NCBI GenBank assembly: GCA_041590075.1
Contig: JBFHUL010000011.1
Span: 1-49,438 of the forward strand
Reading direction: 5' to 3'
From: PZPK01 sp041590075
Lineage (GTDB): Bacteria; Pseudomonadota; Gammaproteobacteria; Pseudomonadales; Oleiphilaceae
DNA length: 49,438 nt
In this document: piece after piece, positions 8,826-17,921 of the stretch
How the letters are laid out: every line of letters begins with the position of its first letter
Numbering within the stretch: position 1 is the first letter of the stretch
Notes under the pieces: generated by a model
What the model was told of the DNA's origin: nothing
Seen by the model: only the letters and a program-made list of their open reading frames with translations
The model's database searches: none
Program-made: the position numbers and the translations under genes

Positions 8826-10469
8826 TTACATCATGCCGCCCATGCCACCCATGCCACCCATATCTGGCATTGCCGGTGCGGAGGCATTTTCTTCTACGAT
8901 TTCGGTCACCATACATTCTGTGGTAATCATAAGACCCGCTACAGAGCCCGCTGATTGCAGTGCAGAACGCGTAACCTTGGCGGGATCGAGAATACCCATC
9001 TCCAGCATGTCACCATACTCTCCCGTGGCAGCGTTGTAACCGAAGCTACCTTCACCCTGCTTCACTTTATCACTGACTACGGAGCCTTCACCGCCCGCAT
9101 TTTCAACGATCTGGCGCAGAGGCGCTTCCATGGCACGACGCAGCAGGTTGATGCCCACGTTCTGATCTTCATTGTCGCCTTCCAGGTCTTCGATCGCCTG
9201 CAGGGCACGAATCAGAGACACGCCACCACCGGCGACCACACCCTCTTCAACCGCAGCTCGCGTGGAGTGCAATGCATCTTCAACGCGGGCTTTTTTCTCT
9301 TTCATTTCCACTTCGGAACCGGCACCCACCTTAATCACGGCAACACCGCCAGCCAGTTTGGCGACACGTTCCTGAAGTTTCTCTCGATCATAATCCGAAC
9401 TGCTTTCTTCGATCTGCTTGCGAATCTGACCCACACGCGCTTCGATGGCCGCAGATTGGCCAGCACCGTCAACAATTGTGGTGTTCTCTTTACTGATGGT
9501 AACGTTCTTCGCCGTACCCAGATCATCCAGCGTCGCATTCTCAAGAGTTAAACCAACCTCTTCGGAAATCACCGTACCACCTGTCAGCGTGGCGATATCT
9601 TCGAGCATTTCCTTGCGGCGATCACCGAATCCAGGCGCCTTAACAGCGGCCACTTTTACGATGCCACGCATATTGTTCACTACCAGAGTCGCCAAGGCTT
9701 CGCCTTCCACATCTTCTGCAATGATCAGCAAAGGCTTGCTGGCTTTGGCAACGCTTTCAAGCACAGGCAACAACTCGCGAATGTTGGAGATTTTCTTGTC
9801 CACCAGGAGCAGGAAGGGATTTTCCAGTTCCGCGCTCATGTTGTCCTGATTATTGATGAAGTAAGGCGACAGGTAACCACGATCGAACTGCATACCTTCA
9901 ACCACATCAAGCTCGTCTTCGAAGCCGCTGCCTTCTTCAACGGTGATCACGCCTTCCTTGCCTACTTTTTCCATGGCATCAGCAATGATCTTACCGACAG
10001 TCGCATCACTGTTGGCAGAAATTGTGCCCACCTGAGCGATCGCCTTGCTGTCTTCACAGGGGCGAGAGAAACCTTTCACTGCCTCCACGGCAACCTGCAC
10101 ACCCTTGTCGATGCCACGCTTCAGATCCATCGGATTCATGCCCGCCGCAACGGCTTTCAAGCCTTCATTAACAATGGATTGCGCCAGTACAGTTGCGGTG
10201 GTGGTACCATCACCTGCGGCGTCGTTAGTTTGTGACGCAACTTCTTTCACCATTTGTGCGCCCATGTTTTCGAACTTGTCTTTCAGCTCGATTTCCTTGG
10301 CCACCGACACACCATCTTTCGTGACGGTTGGAGCGCCGAAAGACTTATCCAATACGACGTTGCGACCTTTGGGGCCCAACGTTACCTTCACTGCATCAGC
10401 CAGAACGTTTACGCCTTTGAGCATTTTCTGACGCGCGGAATCACCAAATTTCACATCTTTAGCTGTCAT
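8826..10469 (-). CDS. groL: Chaperonin GroEL (Hsp60)
   Basis: A 547-residue group I chaperonin forming the double-ring folding chamber with GroES. Conserved parts include AAKDVKFG-like N-terminus, VTLGPKGRNVVLDKSFGAP, the ATP-binding GDGTTTATVLA, and the C-terminal Gly-Met tail MPDMGGMGGMGGMM. Length is standard. It is the second gene of the heat-shock operon, 56 nt after groES, and ends in a strong terminator. Confidence 0.99.
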   Translation of the reverse strand: MTAKDVKFGDSARQKMLKGVNVLADAVKVTLGPKGRNVVLDKSFGAPTVTKDGVSVAKEIELKDKFENMGAQMVKEVASQTNDAAGDGTTTATVLAQSIVNEGLKAVAAGMNPMDLKRGIDKGVQVAVEAVKGFSRPCEDSKAIAQVGTISANSDATVGKIIADAMEKVGKEGVITVEEGSGFEDELDVVEGMQFDRGYLSPYFINNQDNMSAELENPFLLLVDKKISNIRELLPVLESVAKASKPLLIIAEDVEGEALATLVVNNMRGIVKVAAVKAPGFGDRRKEMLEDIATLTGGTVISEEVGLTLENATLDDLGTAKNVTISKENTTIVDGAGQSAAIEARVGQIRKQIEESSSDYDREKLQERVAKLAGGVAVIKVGAGSEVEMKEKKARVEDALHSTRAAVEEGVVAGGGVSLIRALQAIEDLEGDNEDQNVGINLLRRAMEAPLRQIVENAGGEGSVVSDKVKQGEGSFGYNAATGEYGDMLEMGILDPAKVTRSALQSAGSVAGLMITTECMVTEIVEENASAPAMPDMGGMGGMGGMM

Positions 10470-10525
10470 AACTTAAATCCTGTATATCGATAATTTGAAA
10501 CGAAAATGTAAAACCAGTTCGGGAC

Positions 10526-10816
10526 TTAGCCTTCGATCACACCGTAGATTTCGCTTTCGCTCATGATCAACAGCTCTTCGCCATCGATTTTTACGGAATT
10601 GCCGGCGTACTGACCGAACACAACAGTGTCTCCCACTTTGACGGACATGGCTTGCACATCACCATTATCAAGCGCCTTGCCGTTGCCTACTGCCAGCACT
10701 TCACCCTGTGAAGGCTTTTCTTTTGCGTTGCCAGGCAGAACAATGCCACCTGCAGTAGTGGTCTCTTCTTCTTTACGGCGCACAACAACACGATCGTGTA
10801 ATGGACGGATTTTCAT
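10526..10816 (-). CDS. groS: Co-chaperonin GroES (Hsp10)
   Basis: A 96-residue GroES lid protein. MKIRPLHDRVVVRR at the N-terminus and the mobile loop EEETTTAGGIVLPGNAKEKP are typical. AGGAGA lies upstream of the ATG. It is the first gene of groES-groEL and is driven by the sigma-32 promoter at 10949-10974. Confidence 0.99.
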   Translation of the reverse strand: MKIRPLHDRVVVRRKEEETTTAGGIVLPGNAKEKPSQGEVLAVGNGKALDNGDVQAMSVKVGDTVVFGQYAGNSVKIDGEELLIMSESEIYGVIEG

Positions 10817-10948
10817 CTCAACGATTCTCCTAACAGGTTTTCAATCCGATTAACCAACTTCCTCTACATATGCAGAGAAAACATTTAATATGAAATTCAA
10901 TGACTTACAAAAGAACTCATCGACTTTCAAACTTGAGTGGCTTCTTAG

Positions 10949-10974
10949 ATGGGGGCCACCAAATGCTTTTCAAG
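10949..10974 (-). promoter_or_regulatory. Sigma-32 heat-shock promoter of groESL
   Basis: On the minus strand CTTGAAA (10974-10968), a 13-nt spacer and CCCCAT followed by CT (10954-10947) match the RpoH consensus CTTGAAA-N11-16-CCCCATNT completely. It sits between the end of fxsA and groES, leaving a leader of roughly 120-130 nt. No CIRCE element was seen, so control appears to be RpoH-type. Confidence 0.9.
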
Positions 10975-10983
10975 CAATTTTTT

Positions 10984-11499
10984 TTATTTTCGGAGTTTTT
11001 TTTCATCATCCGATTCGGAAGGCCCACCGCCAACCTCTTGGAACTCACCTTCTACTACCTCGCCTTCTGCATCGCCGCCACCTGCTCTGCGGGTATTTCC
11101 ATAGGGAGAGCCGTGAGTGGTAAACGAGTGCATTTCTACCTGGCCGCGCGCCAGCATGCGCCGCGCCCACTCCCGGGCGACCATTTGCCGCACACCCGGT
11201 GTCAACAATAAAAACCCTGCCGTATCGGTAATGAATCCCGGCGTAAGCAGAAATGCACCAGCGATTGCCAGCATCATGCCTTCGGCCACTTCTCGCAGTG
11301 GAATCTGACCTTCCTGCATCTTTTGTTGCGCCGAAAACAGCGTTTGCAAACCCTGCCGACGCAGCAGGTTCACGCCAATAAACGCCGTCGTGAGCACCAA
11401 CGCAACCGTCCACCCTGCCCCGATCATGCCGCCGACTTTGATTAACAGGCTGAGCTCCACCACGGGTGTGACCACGAAGATCAGAAACATCCAGTTCAT
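10984..11499 (-). CDS. fxsA: FxsA-family membrane protein
   Basis: A 171-residue FxsA family protein (the family was named for relief of F-plasmid exclusion of phage T7). Several hydrophobic helices span about residues 2-100 (MNWMFLIFVVTPVVEL, GGMIGAGWTVALVLTTAFIG in part, GMMLAIAGAFLLTPGFITDT), with the conserved Leu-Thr-Pro-Gly-Phe-Ile-Thr-Asp. The C-terminal tail is hydrophilic, Gly/Glu-rich and not conserved. The start at 11499 is chosen because the helix begins there; the upstream frame to 11832 is antisense to the SDR gene. The stop is only about 10 nt before the groESL promoter. Confidence 0.9.
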   Translation of the reverse strand: MNWMFLIFVVTPVVELSLLIKVGGMIGAGWTVALVLTTAFIGVNLLRRQGLQTLFSAQQKMQEGQIPLREVAEGMMLAIAGAFLLTPGFITDTAGFLLLTPGVRQMVAREWARRMLARGQVEMHSFTTHGSPYGNTRRAGGGDAEGEVVEGEFQEVGGGPSESDDEKKLRK

Positions 11500-11652
11500 T
11501 ATGCAAGCTCCCAGGCTGAAGAAGGAAAATGACCGAAACGGCCACTTATCGGATAGCGCTTTAGCGCTGACTGGCGAAGTGAAAAGAGCTCCTGCTAAGA
11601 TGTGCGCCCAATGCAACAACTCCTCCCTTTTACCTATAAGTGAAGACGAATT

Positions 11653-12414
11653 ATGAAACTTCAAGATGCAGTCATCGCGATCACCGGCGGCGCACAGGGT
11701 CTGGGTAAGGCCTGTGCCCAACTGCTGGCCAGACACGGCGCCAACATCGCCCTGATCGATATGAACCCCGAGGCTCTGGCGCACTGCGCAGAGGAACTCG
11801 CCGCATTCGGCACCGATATCCGCCAGTATCAATGCAATGTGGCAGACGAGACGCAGGTGTGCGCCACGTTTTCAGCCATCCGCGCGGATTTTGGCCGACT
11901 CGACGGTCTAATCAATAACGCGGGCATCTTGCGTGATGCCATGCTGCTGAAGGTCAAGGACGACAAAGTTACCGATAAAATGTCCCTGCAGGCTTGGCAG
12001 TCGGTGATTGACGTAAACCTCACGGGCGTCTTTCTGTGTGGCCGGGAAGCCGCCACGGTCATGGTCGAGACCAAGTCGCGCGGCTGCATCGTGAATATCT
12101 CGAGCATTGCGCGCGCCGGCAATATTGGCCAAACCAATTACAGTGCGGCAAAAGCTGGCGTCGTGGCGATGACAACAGGCTGGGCAAAAGAGCTGGCGCG
12201 TTTTGGCATCCGCACCATGGCCGTGGCACCGGGCTTTATCGAAACAGAAATGACGGCATCAATGAAACCCGAGGCCATCGCAAGAATGGCGCAAATCATT
12301 CCCCTGGGAGAAGTCGGGCAGCCCATCCATATTGCCTCGACCGTGCAGCACATCCTGGAAAACGACTATCTTTCCGGCCGCGTGATCGAAGTCGACGGCG
12401 CACTGCGCATCTAA
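11653..12414 (+). CDS. SDR-family NAD(P)-dependent dehydrogenase/reductase (FabG-like)
   Basis: A 253-residue classical short-chain dehydrogenase. The cofactor loop TGGAQGLG lies at residues 11-18, NNAG near 87, catalytic Ser in NISSIAR, and Tyr163-x3-Lys167 in YSAAK. PGFIETEMT is the typical Pro-Gly motif after the active site. It resembles 3-oxoacyl-ACP reductase or 3-hydroxyacyl-CoA dehydrogenase members, but the substrate cannot be read from sequence. The next gene starts 2 nt after its stop, so the two are translationally linked. Confidence 0.93.
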   Translation: MKLQDAVIAITGGAQGLGKACAQLLARHGANIALIDMNPEALAHCAEELAAFGTDIRQYQCNVADETQVCATFSAIRADFGRLDGLINNAGILRDAMLLKVKDDKVTDKMSLQAWQSVIDVNLTGVFLCGREAATVMVETKSRGCIVNISSIARAGNIGQTNYSAAKAGVVAMTTGWAKELARFGIRTMAVAPGFIETEMTASMKPEAIARMAQIIPLGEVGQPIHIASTVQHILENDYLSGRVIEVDGALRI

Positions 12415-12416
12415 CC

Positions 12417-12731
12417 ATGCCTACCGAAGGCGACGAAAAGTTTCAGGCCATTGTGCGAGCGCTGCAAGACGTAGCGCCGGGCACCCTGTGCAGTTATGGC
12501 GAAATTGCCCAGCGCGCCGGGCTGCCAGGTTATGCCCGTTATGTCGCGTATATCTTGAAAAACCATGCGGTAACGGCCAATTTACCCTGGCACCGCATTG
12601 TCACCCACCAACACCATATTCCCTTTCCTCCGAACGACTCCCGATACGCCTTACAGCGCAGCCTGCTTGAAGCCGAGGGCCTGATCGTGAAGGGCCAACG
12701 CGTTCGAACCCCCCCATCAAACGAAAAATAA
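12417..12731 (+). CDS. MGMT-family alkyltransferase-like (ATL) protein
   Basis: A 104-residue protein of the O6-alkylguanine-DNA alkyltransferase fold. The reactive-cysteine motif PCHR of true alkyltransferases is replaced by PWHR at residues 57-60, the mark of ATL proteins. These bind O6-alkylguanine, flip and bend the DNA, and flag it for nucleotide excision repair rather than removing the alkyl group. The winged-helix part is visible around SYGEIAQRAGLPGYARYV. Its ATG lies 2 nt after the SDR stop codon, an unusual partner gene. Function by family; no direct evidence on partners. Confidence 0.9.
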   Translation: MPTEGDEKFQAIVRALQDVAPGTLCSYGEIAQRAGLPGYARYVAYILKNHAVTANLPWHRIVTHQHHIPFPPNDSRYALQRSLLEAEGLIVKGQRVRTPPSNEK

Positions 12732-12831
12732 TGCACGCCAGTGCAATTCAGTCAGCCAAAACAGCCAACTTCGACTAAATTTATACAGTCCGTTTCAACG
12801 GCGGTTTCTCATTCGACAAGGAGATCAAGCA

Positions 12832-13974
12832 GTGCACGTTGGCCAATATATCTATACCCCTGAACGCGGCTGGGAAACGCAAGGTGAAGTACCCGAACAA
12901 GCAGATCTGCTTCTGGCATTCGGCTCGGGCATCGACTGCAGTGGAGAGATATTGGTGGACTGGTGGCAGAACACTCACCCCGAGGCACAGCTGGTGGGCT
13001 GCTCGACCGCTGGGGAGATTCTCGATACGCAAGTATTAAGCAACAGCATCGTGGTCACGGTTTTACGTTTTTCTCACAGCACCGTGACGCTCAGCAACAC
13101 CGCCTTTGAAGCGGGTGAAGACAGCTATGCCATCGGACAACGTCTGGCCTCCGGACTGCCCAAGGAAAACCTCAAGCTGTGCTTTGTTTTGAGCGATGGA
13201 CTGAATGTGAATGGTACACGCCTCGTGGACGGTTTAGCCCAGACCCTACCGGACTGCACCCTCATCACGGGTGGCTTGGCCGGCGATGGCAAGCGCTTTG
13301 CCGAAACCCAGGTTTGCGTGAATCATAACTTTGGCAAACGGCGGGCTGTCGCAGTGGGCTTTTACGGCGACCAGCTCGAAATCGGTCATGGCTCCCTCGG
13401 CGGCTGGTCTACCTTTGGACCCAAAAGGCGCATTACACGCGCGAGTGAAAATGTCCTGTTTGAACTGGATAATCACAGTGCTTTGGAACTCTATAAAACC
13501 TACCTCGGTGACTACGCCGACGAACTGCCTTCTTCAGGACTGCTTTTTCCATTGCGTATTACCACGCCCGAGGGCAAAAGCTTTGTGCGTACCTTGCTGG
13601 CAATTAACGAACAAAAGGGGAGCATGACTTTTGCCGGTGACGTTCCTGAAGGTGCAACGGCGCAACTCATGCGCAGCAATGTCGACAGTCTGATTGATGG
13701 CGCCCATGGCGCCGCTCAGCATGCCCGTCATACTCTCGGCAATGCACCGGAGCTGGCCATCCTGATTTCGTGCGTGGGCCGGAGATTGGTCATGGATCAG
13801 CGTGTGGAGGAAGAAATCGAAGCGGTGCAGGAGGAATTCAGCACACACACCACCCTATGCGGCTATTATTCCTACGGTGAAATCTGTCCTCTGCCGGACG
13901 GTGGAGAGAATACGCTCCACAACCAAACCATGACCATTACGGCCATCCGCGAAATCGCCTCGACGCACGAGTAA
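12832..13974 (+). CDS. FIST-domain sensory protein
   Basis: A 380-residue soluble protein with FIST N and FIST C domains, a proposed small-ligand sensor module found with signalling partners. The FIST N part (about 25-190) shows GCSTAGEI and FVLSDGLNVNGTRLVDG, followed by LITGGLAGDGKRFAET. The FIST C part (about 215-370) ends with VGRRLVMDQRVEEEIEAV and GYYSYGEICPL. The start is GTG at 12832, with AAGGAG upstream. It is followed after 8 nt by a PAS-GGDEF-EAL protein, so the sensor and c-di-GMP enzyme are probably one pathway. The ligand is unknown. Confidence 0.93.
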   Translation: MHVGQYIYTPERGWETQGEVPEQADLLLAFGSGIDCSGEILVDWWQNTHPEAQLVGCSTAGEILDTQVLSNSIVVTVLRFSHSTVTLSNTAFEAGEDSYAIGQRLASGLPKENLKLCFVLSDGLNVNGTRLVDGLAQTLPDCTLITGGLAGDGKRFAETQVCVNHNFGKRRAVAVGFYGDQLEIGHGSLGGWSTFGPKRRITRASENVLFELDNHSALELYKTYLGDYADELPSSGLLFPLRITTPEGKSFVRTLLAINEQKGSMTFAGDVPEGATAQLMRSNVDSLIDGAHGAAQHARHTLGNAPELAILISCVGRRLVMDQRVEEEIEAVQEEFSTHTTLCGYYSYGEICPLPDGGENTLHNQTMTITAIREIASTHE

Positions 13975-13982
13975 GGTTTATC

Positions 13983-15890
13983 ATGACTCGACACCGCTTG
14001 CTGGCGAGACAAATAAAAAAGCATCTCTCATCGGTCCCCGATCAGAGCGCACTGGAAGCCTTTCTCGCGGCTGTCAACGAAGCCTACGAGCAGCACGAGC
14101 GCGACCGCAAACTACTGGAGAGGTCCATTGACCTCAGTTCAGAGGAACTCGGGGCGCGCTATCAGGAATCACAGGATCAACTGCACGCACTGCGGGAAAC
14201 ACAGCTAGCCCTTGAAAACTCGTATTCCCTGTTGCATGCAAGCCTCAATTCCATTCACGAAGCGCTTCTCGTGGTAACACTGGAAGGCACCATCGAACTG
14301 CACAACGCCAACCTGCTCGATATGTTTGATGTGGCGCCGGGCACGCCATTTAAACAGATCCAGGAAGTGCTGGACGCCCTGCTCCCTCAGATTGAAGACC
14401 CCGCGTGTTTGAAAAGCGCCATCGAAGATGCTCTCAACACTCCCGAGCAAGAGCAGCAAACCGAAATCAAAACCATCTCAGGGCACTTCATTGAAGCATA
14501 TTCCAGTCCGCGTCGAATCGAAGAACATCTGGCTGGGGTGGTCTGGACCTTTCGCGATGTCACCGAACTGAAGGTAAAAGAGGAAGAAGCTCGCCATCGC
14601 GCCTATCATGATCAACTCACCGGCCTGCCCAACCGCCGCCTGCTCTCGGCACGCTTGAGCCAGGCTCTCAAAAGTGCCCGCGAACACAAGCTGCAAACAG
14701 CAGTACTGTTTATCGACCTGGATGGCTTTAAAGACGTCAACGATTCGATGGGTCATGCCATTGGCGATGCGCTCTTGCGTGAGGTCGCCGACCGCCTTGA
14801 ATCCTGCCTGCCTACCGGAACGCTTCTGTCGCGCCATGGCGGCGACGAGTTTATCGCCCTCATGGAAAAACAGTCCACCAGTCGGCAGGCACGGGAATTC
14901 TCACAAGCCATTCTCACGGCATTCCAGATCCCCTTCCATCTAGGTGAAGAAAATATTTACATGAGCGCAAGCATCGGCATTGCCTTGGGCGACTGCCACG
15001 AAGATTCGGCGCGCCTGATCAGTCAGGCCGACATGGCCATGTATCAGGCCAAGCAAAAGGGCAAAAACACCTATGAGTTCTACACGCCTACCAACGACTC
15101 GCACTCCGCCCACCGTCTACGCATCCGCAACCAGTTGAACATTGCCCTGGAGCACAATCAGTTTGAATTATTTTTCCAACCCAAGGTATGCCTCGACAGC
15201 GGATCCATTCGCGGAGCCGAAGCCCTGATTCGCTGGCAGCCCGAACCCGGCGAATTTCGCAGCCCGCTGGAATTTATTCCCATTGCCGAAGAAAGCGGCC
15301 AGATCATTCCCATCAGCCAGTGGGTCATCGAGCGCTGCTGCCAACATCTGAAAGACTGGCGGGAGGATCTGGACGATGATTTTGTTCTGGCCCTGAACAT
15401 TTCCGCCAAACATTTTCAGCGCGGACAACTGCAGGAAGATATGGCGCAAGCCATCTCCCAAACCGGTGTGAATCCGGCCAAACTCGAACTGGAGGTCACA
15501 GAAACGGCTATTATGGACGACCTGGATCTCGCCGTTTCAACCCTGATGGCACTGAAAAAACTGGGAATACGTACCGCCATCGATGATTTTGGTACAGGCC
15601 ATTCATCCTTGAGCTATTTGCGTAAACTGCCCATCGAGATACTCAAAATTGATAAAAGCTTCATTGATGAAATACTCACCTCGCGGGAAGACCGCACACT
15701 GGTAAAAGGCATCATCGATATGGTGCACGCTCTGGATATAGAGGTTGTTGCGGAAGGCGTGGAAAACCATCAAATGGCGGAACTGCTTAAGAATATGGGC
15801 TGTGACCTGGTGCAGGGTTTTCACTATTGCAAGCCGATCTCCGAACGGGAGTTTGTGCAGTTACTCAAAACACGCCAATGTTATATCTGA
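13983..15890 (+). CDS. PAS-GGDEF-EAL c-di-GMP synthase/phosphodiesterase
   Basis: A 635-residue cytoplasmic protein. Residues about 35-85 are coiled coil, about 85-200 a PAS domain, then GGDEF (motif RHGGDEF, GGDEF at 286-290) and EAL (EAL at 413-415). The EAL domain looks complete: NISAKHFQ, ETAIMDD, AIDDFGTGHSSLSYL, KIDKSF, EGVEN and QGFHYCKP. The GGDEF motif is intact, but the RxxD inhibitory site normally just upstream is absent (PTGT there), so any cyclase activity should escape product inhibition. Net activity may be either way. It is coupled to the FIST sensor gene. Its 3' end overlaps the convergent ampG-like gene by 10 nt. Confidence 0.95.
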   Translation: MTRHRLLARQIKKHLSSVPDQSALEAFLAAVNEAYEQHERDRKLLERSIDLSSEELGARYQESQDQLHALRETQLALENSYSLLHASLNSIHEALLVVTLEGTIELHNANLLDMFDVAPGTPFKQIQEVLDALLPQIEDPACLKSAIEDALNTPEQEQQTEIKTISGHFIEAYSSPRRIEEHLAGVVWTFRDVTELKVKEEEARHRAYHDQLTGLPNRRLLSARLSQALKSAREHKLQTAVLFIDLDGFKDVNDSMGHAIGDALLREVADRLESCLPTGTLLSRHGGDEFIALMEKQSTSRQAREFSQAILTAFQIPFHLGEENIYMSASIGIALGDCHEDSARLISQADMAMYQAKQKGKNTYEFYTPTNDSHSAHRLRIRNQLNIALEHNQFELFFQPKVCLDSGSIRGAEALIRWQPEPGEFRSPLEFIPIAEESGQIIPISQWVIERCCQHLKDWREDLDDDFVLALNISAKHFQRGQLQEDMAQAISQTGVNPAKLELEVTETAIMDDLDLAVSTLMALKKLGIRTAIDDFGTGHSSLSYLRKLPIEILKIDKSFIDEILTSREDRTLVKGIIDMVHALDIEVVAEGVENHQMAELLKNMGCDLVQGFHYCKPISEREFVQLLKTRQCYI

Positions 15891-17203
15891 GTGCTGCTCT
15901 GGCGGGCGTGGCGTCTTTCTCGCCACCATAACCCAAGGCACAGCAACACCGCTGGAATCCCCATCAGCGCGGCAAACGTGAAAAACCAGGCGTAGCCTGA
16001 AACATCCACCAGCCAACCCGAAAACCCGCCAATAAACTTGCCGGGCAAGGTCATGAGTGAACTGAACAGGGCATACTGAGTCGCGGTATAGGCGGCATTC
16101 GTGAGCCCCGAGAGGTACGCGATAAACGCCACCGTCGCCAGACCTCCGCTCAAATTATCTGCACTCACCACCAGCGCCAGCGCCGTGACCGAGGGCTCTT
16201 CAAGCCCGGCAAGAAAAACAAACAGCAGATTGGTCGACGCAACCGCCGCCGCACCCAGCACCAGAATCGGCGTTGTGCCCCAGCGCGTCACCAGCACGCC
16301 CCCCAGAAACGCCCCGATCATCAGCATCGCAAATCCGAAAATCTTAGTAACATCAGCAATTTCGACCTTGCTGTACCCCATATCGAAATAAAACGGATTG
16401 GCCATGACCCCCATGGTAATGTCACTGATACGGTAGACCGCTATCAGCAGCAGAATGACCAATGCAAACCAGCCCTGGCGCTGAAAGAAGTCCTTGAAGG
16501 GGCCTGCTACAGCGTCCACCAGTCCGCTATGACCCGCCAGAACATGCTGTTGCTCTGCCCTGCGTGCCGGCTCGCGCACCACCAGTACCGTGACCACCCC
16601 TACCCCCATTAAGGCCGCCATGACCAGATAGGCAAAAGACCACGAACCAAATTCGGCGATATAAAACGCACCCGCACCGGCGACCAGAAGCGCTAAACGA
16701 TAACCAAACACATAGGCGGCCGACATTGCAGCCTGATATTCCTCCTCGGCCGATTCGATACGAAAGGCATCGATACTCACATCCTGTGTCGCCGAGGAAA
16801 ATGCCACCAGCAGGGCGCAGGCCGCGACCAGTTGCAACTGCGTTTGCGGCTCAACAATCGCCATACCAATTAGCCCCAGCGCAATGCCAAGTTGCGCAAG
16901 GAATATCCAGCTTCGGCGTTGCCCCAGCCACCGGTGCAACAAAGGTAATCGCACGCGATCCACCACCGGTGCCCAGAAAACCTTGATGGAATAGGTAATC
17001 CCCACCCAAGAAAAGAAACCGATAGTCGTGCGTGACACCCCCGCCTCTGCCAACCAGAGATTCAGGGTGGAGAACACCAACAGAAATGGCAGCCCCGCCG
17101 CAAAGCCCAGAAACAGCAGCGCCATCACCCGCCATTGCGTGTAAACGCCCCACGCTTCCCGCCACGAATGCAATGCCGGCAGTTTTTCCTGATCTTGAGT
17201 CAT
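15881..17203 (-). CDS. AmpG-family MFS transporter (muropeptide permease-like)
   Basis: A 440-residue major facilitator protein with about 12 hydrophobic segments. FAAGLPFLLVFSTLNLWLAEAGVS, GFFSWVGITYSIKVFWAPVVD and SATQDVSIDAF (each read in part) are hallmarks of AmpG, which imports GlcNAc-anhydroMurNAc muropeptides for cell-wall recycling and can feed beta-lactamase induction. No ampR or beta-lactamase gene is near. It lies 44 nt after yajQ on the same strand, a probable two-gene operon. Its stop overlaps the convergent GGDEF-EAL gene. Confidence 0.9.
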   Translation of the reverse strand: MTQDQEKLPALHSWREAWGVYTQWRVMALLFLGFAAGLPFLLVFSTLNLWLAEAGVSRTTIGFFSWVGITYSIKVFWAPVVDRVRLPLLHRWLGQRRSWIFLAQLGIALGLIGMAIVEPQTQLQLVAACALLVAFSSATQDVSIDAFRIESAEEEYQAAMSAAYVFGYRLALLVAGAGAFYIAEFGSWSFAYLVMAALMGVGVVTVLVVREPARRAEQQHVLAGHSGLVDAVAGPFKDFFQRQGWFALVILLLIAVYRISDITMGVMANPFYFDMGYSKVEIADVTKIFGFAMLMIGAFLGGVLVTRWGTTPILVLGAAAVASTNLLFVFLAGLEEPSVTALALVVSADNLSGGLATVAFIAYLSGLTNAAYTATQYALFSSLMTLPGKFIGGFSGWLVDVSGYAWFFTFAALMGIPAVLLCLGLWWRERRHARQSSTQI

Positions 17204-17247
17204 GCCTTTCCCGGAGCTGCGCCCAGTTTGTGTAGGAGGGTAAGCGA

Positions 17248-17730
17248 TTAGTCTCTGAAATTATTAAACTGCAGAGGCATATCGTAATCGCCCTCACGCA
17301 GCAATTGCATGACCTGTTGCAGGTCATCACGCTTTTTACCTGTGACCCGGACTTTGTCACCCTGAATAGCCGCCTGCACTTTTATTTTCGATGCCTTGAT
17401 CTGTTTGACCATCTTCCGTGCGGTATCGGTATCGATGCCCTGCCTGACACTAAAATGCTTCTTGACCAGTTTGCCGGCCTTGCTCTCCCCGGCCTCCGAC
17501 AGCGCGCGCACATCGAGTTTGCGCTTGGCAAAGCCCATGCCCAGCAACTCCACTAATTGTTCCAGCTGAAACTCTTGCTCTGCCGCGCAGGTAATGGTTT
17601 CCTTGTCGAAGGAGATGTCGGCATCTACGTTCTTGAAGTCCCAACGGTTACCCAGTTCACGTTTTGCCTGATCCACGGCATTTGTGACCTCATGCAGATC
17701 AACTTCTGAGACCGTATCGAAAGACGGCAT
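17248..17730 (-). CDS. YajQ-family nucleotide (c-di-GMP)-binding protein
   Basis: A 160-residue YajQ protein, a family with two ferredoxin-like folds that binds nucleic acid or nucleotides; a Xanthomonas member is a c-di-GMP receptor. MPSFDTVSEVDLHEVTNAVDQA at the N-terminus (in part), RWDFKNVDADISFD and KVRVTGKKRDDLQQVMQLLR are near invariant. It is upstream of the ampG-like gene on the same strand, and surrounded by c-di-GMP genes. Whether this copy binds c-di-GMP is inference from the family. Confidence 0.95.
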   Translation of the reverse strand: MPSFDTVSEVDLHEVTNAVDQAKRELGNRWDFKNVDADISFDKETITCAAEQEFQLEQLVELLGMGFAKRKLDVRALSEAGESKAGKLVKKHFSVRQGIDTDTARKMVKQIKASKIKVQAAIQGDKVRVTGKKRDDLQQVMQLLREGDYDMPLQFNNFRD

Positions 17731-17921
17731 GTTATACTCCAGTAAAAATGAATATACAGAACAACTATTATAACTAGGGATGTTGCCAGATCGTCCATGC
17801 TTTTCGCCAAAGCGTCAGGCCACATTCGCCAATTTTGACTCCAGCGTCACGCTTTCCCAGCACTGCTTGTCTGAGACGTCGCCGGGAGAGTAAACGACAA
17901 ACGAGCAGGAAGTGACATTTT

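Noticed and set aside
8833..8875. Short tandem repeat at the end of groEL
   Set aside because: It encodes the normal Gly-Gly-Met tail of GroEL.
11500..11832. N-terminal extension of FxsA
   Set aside because: It overlaps the divergent SDR gene and its promoter; FxsA proteins begin at the membrane helix MNWMF.
12036..12416. N-terminal extension of the ATL gene into the SDR gene
   Set aside because: The extension is out-of-frame SDR sequence; family length and the PWHR protein begin at 12417.
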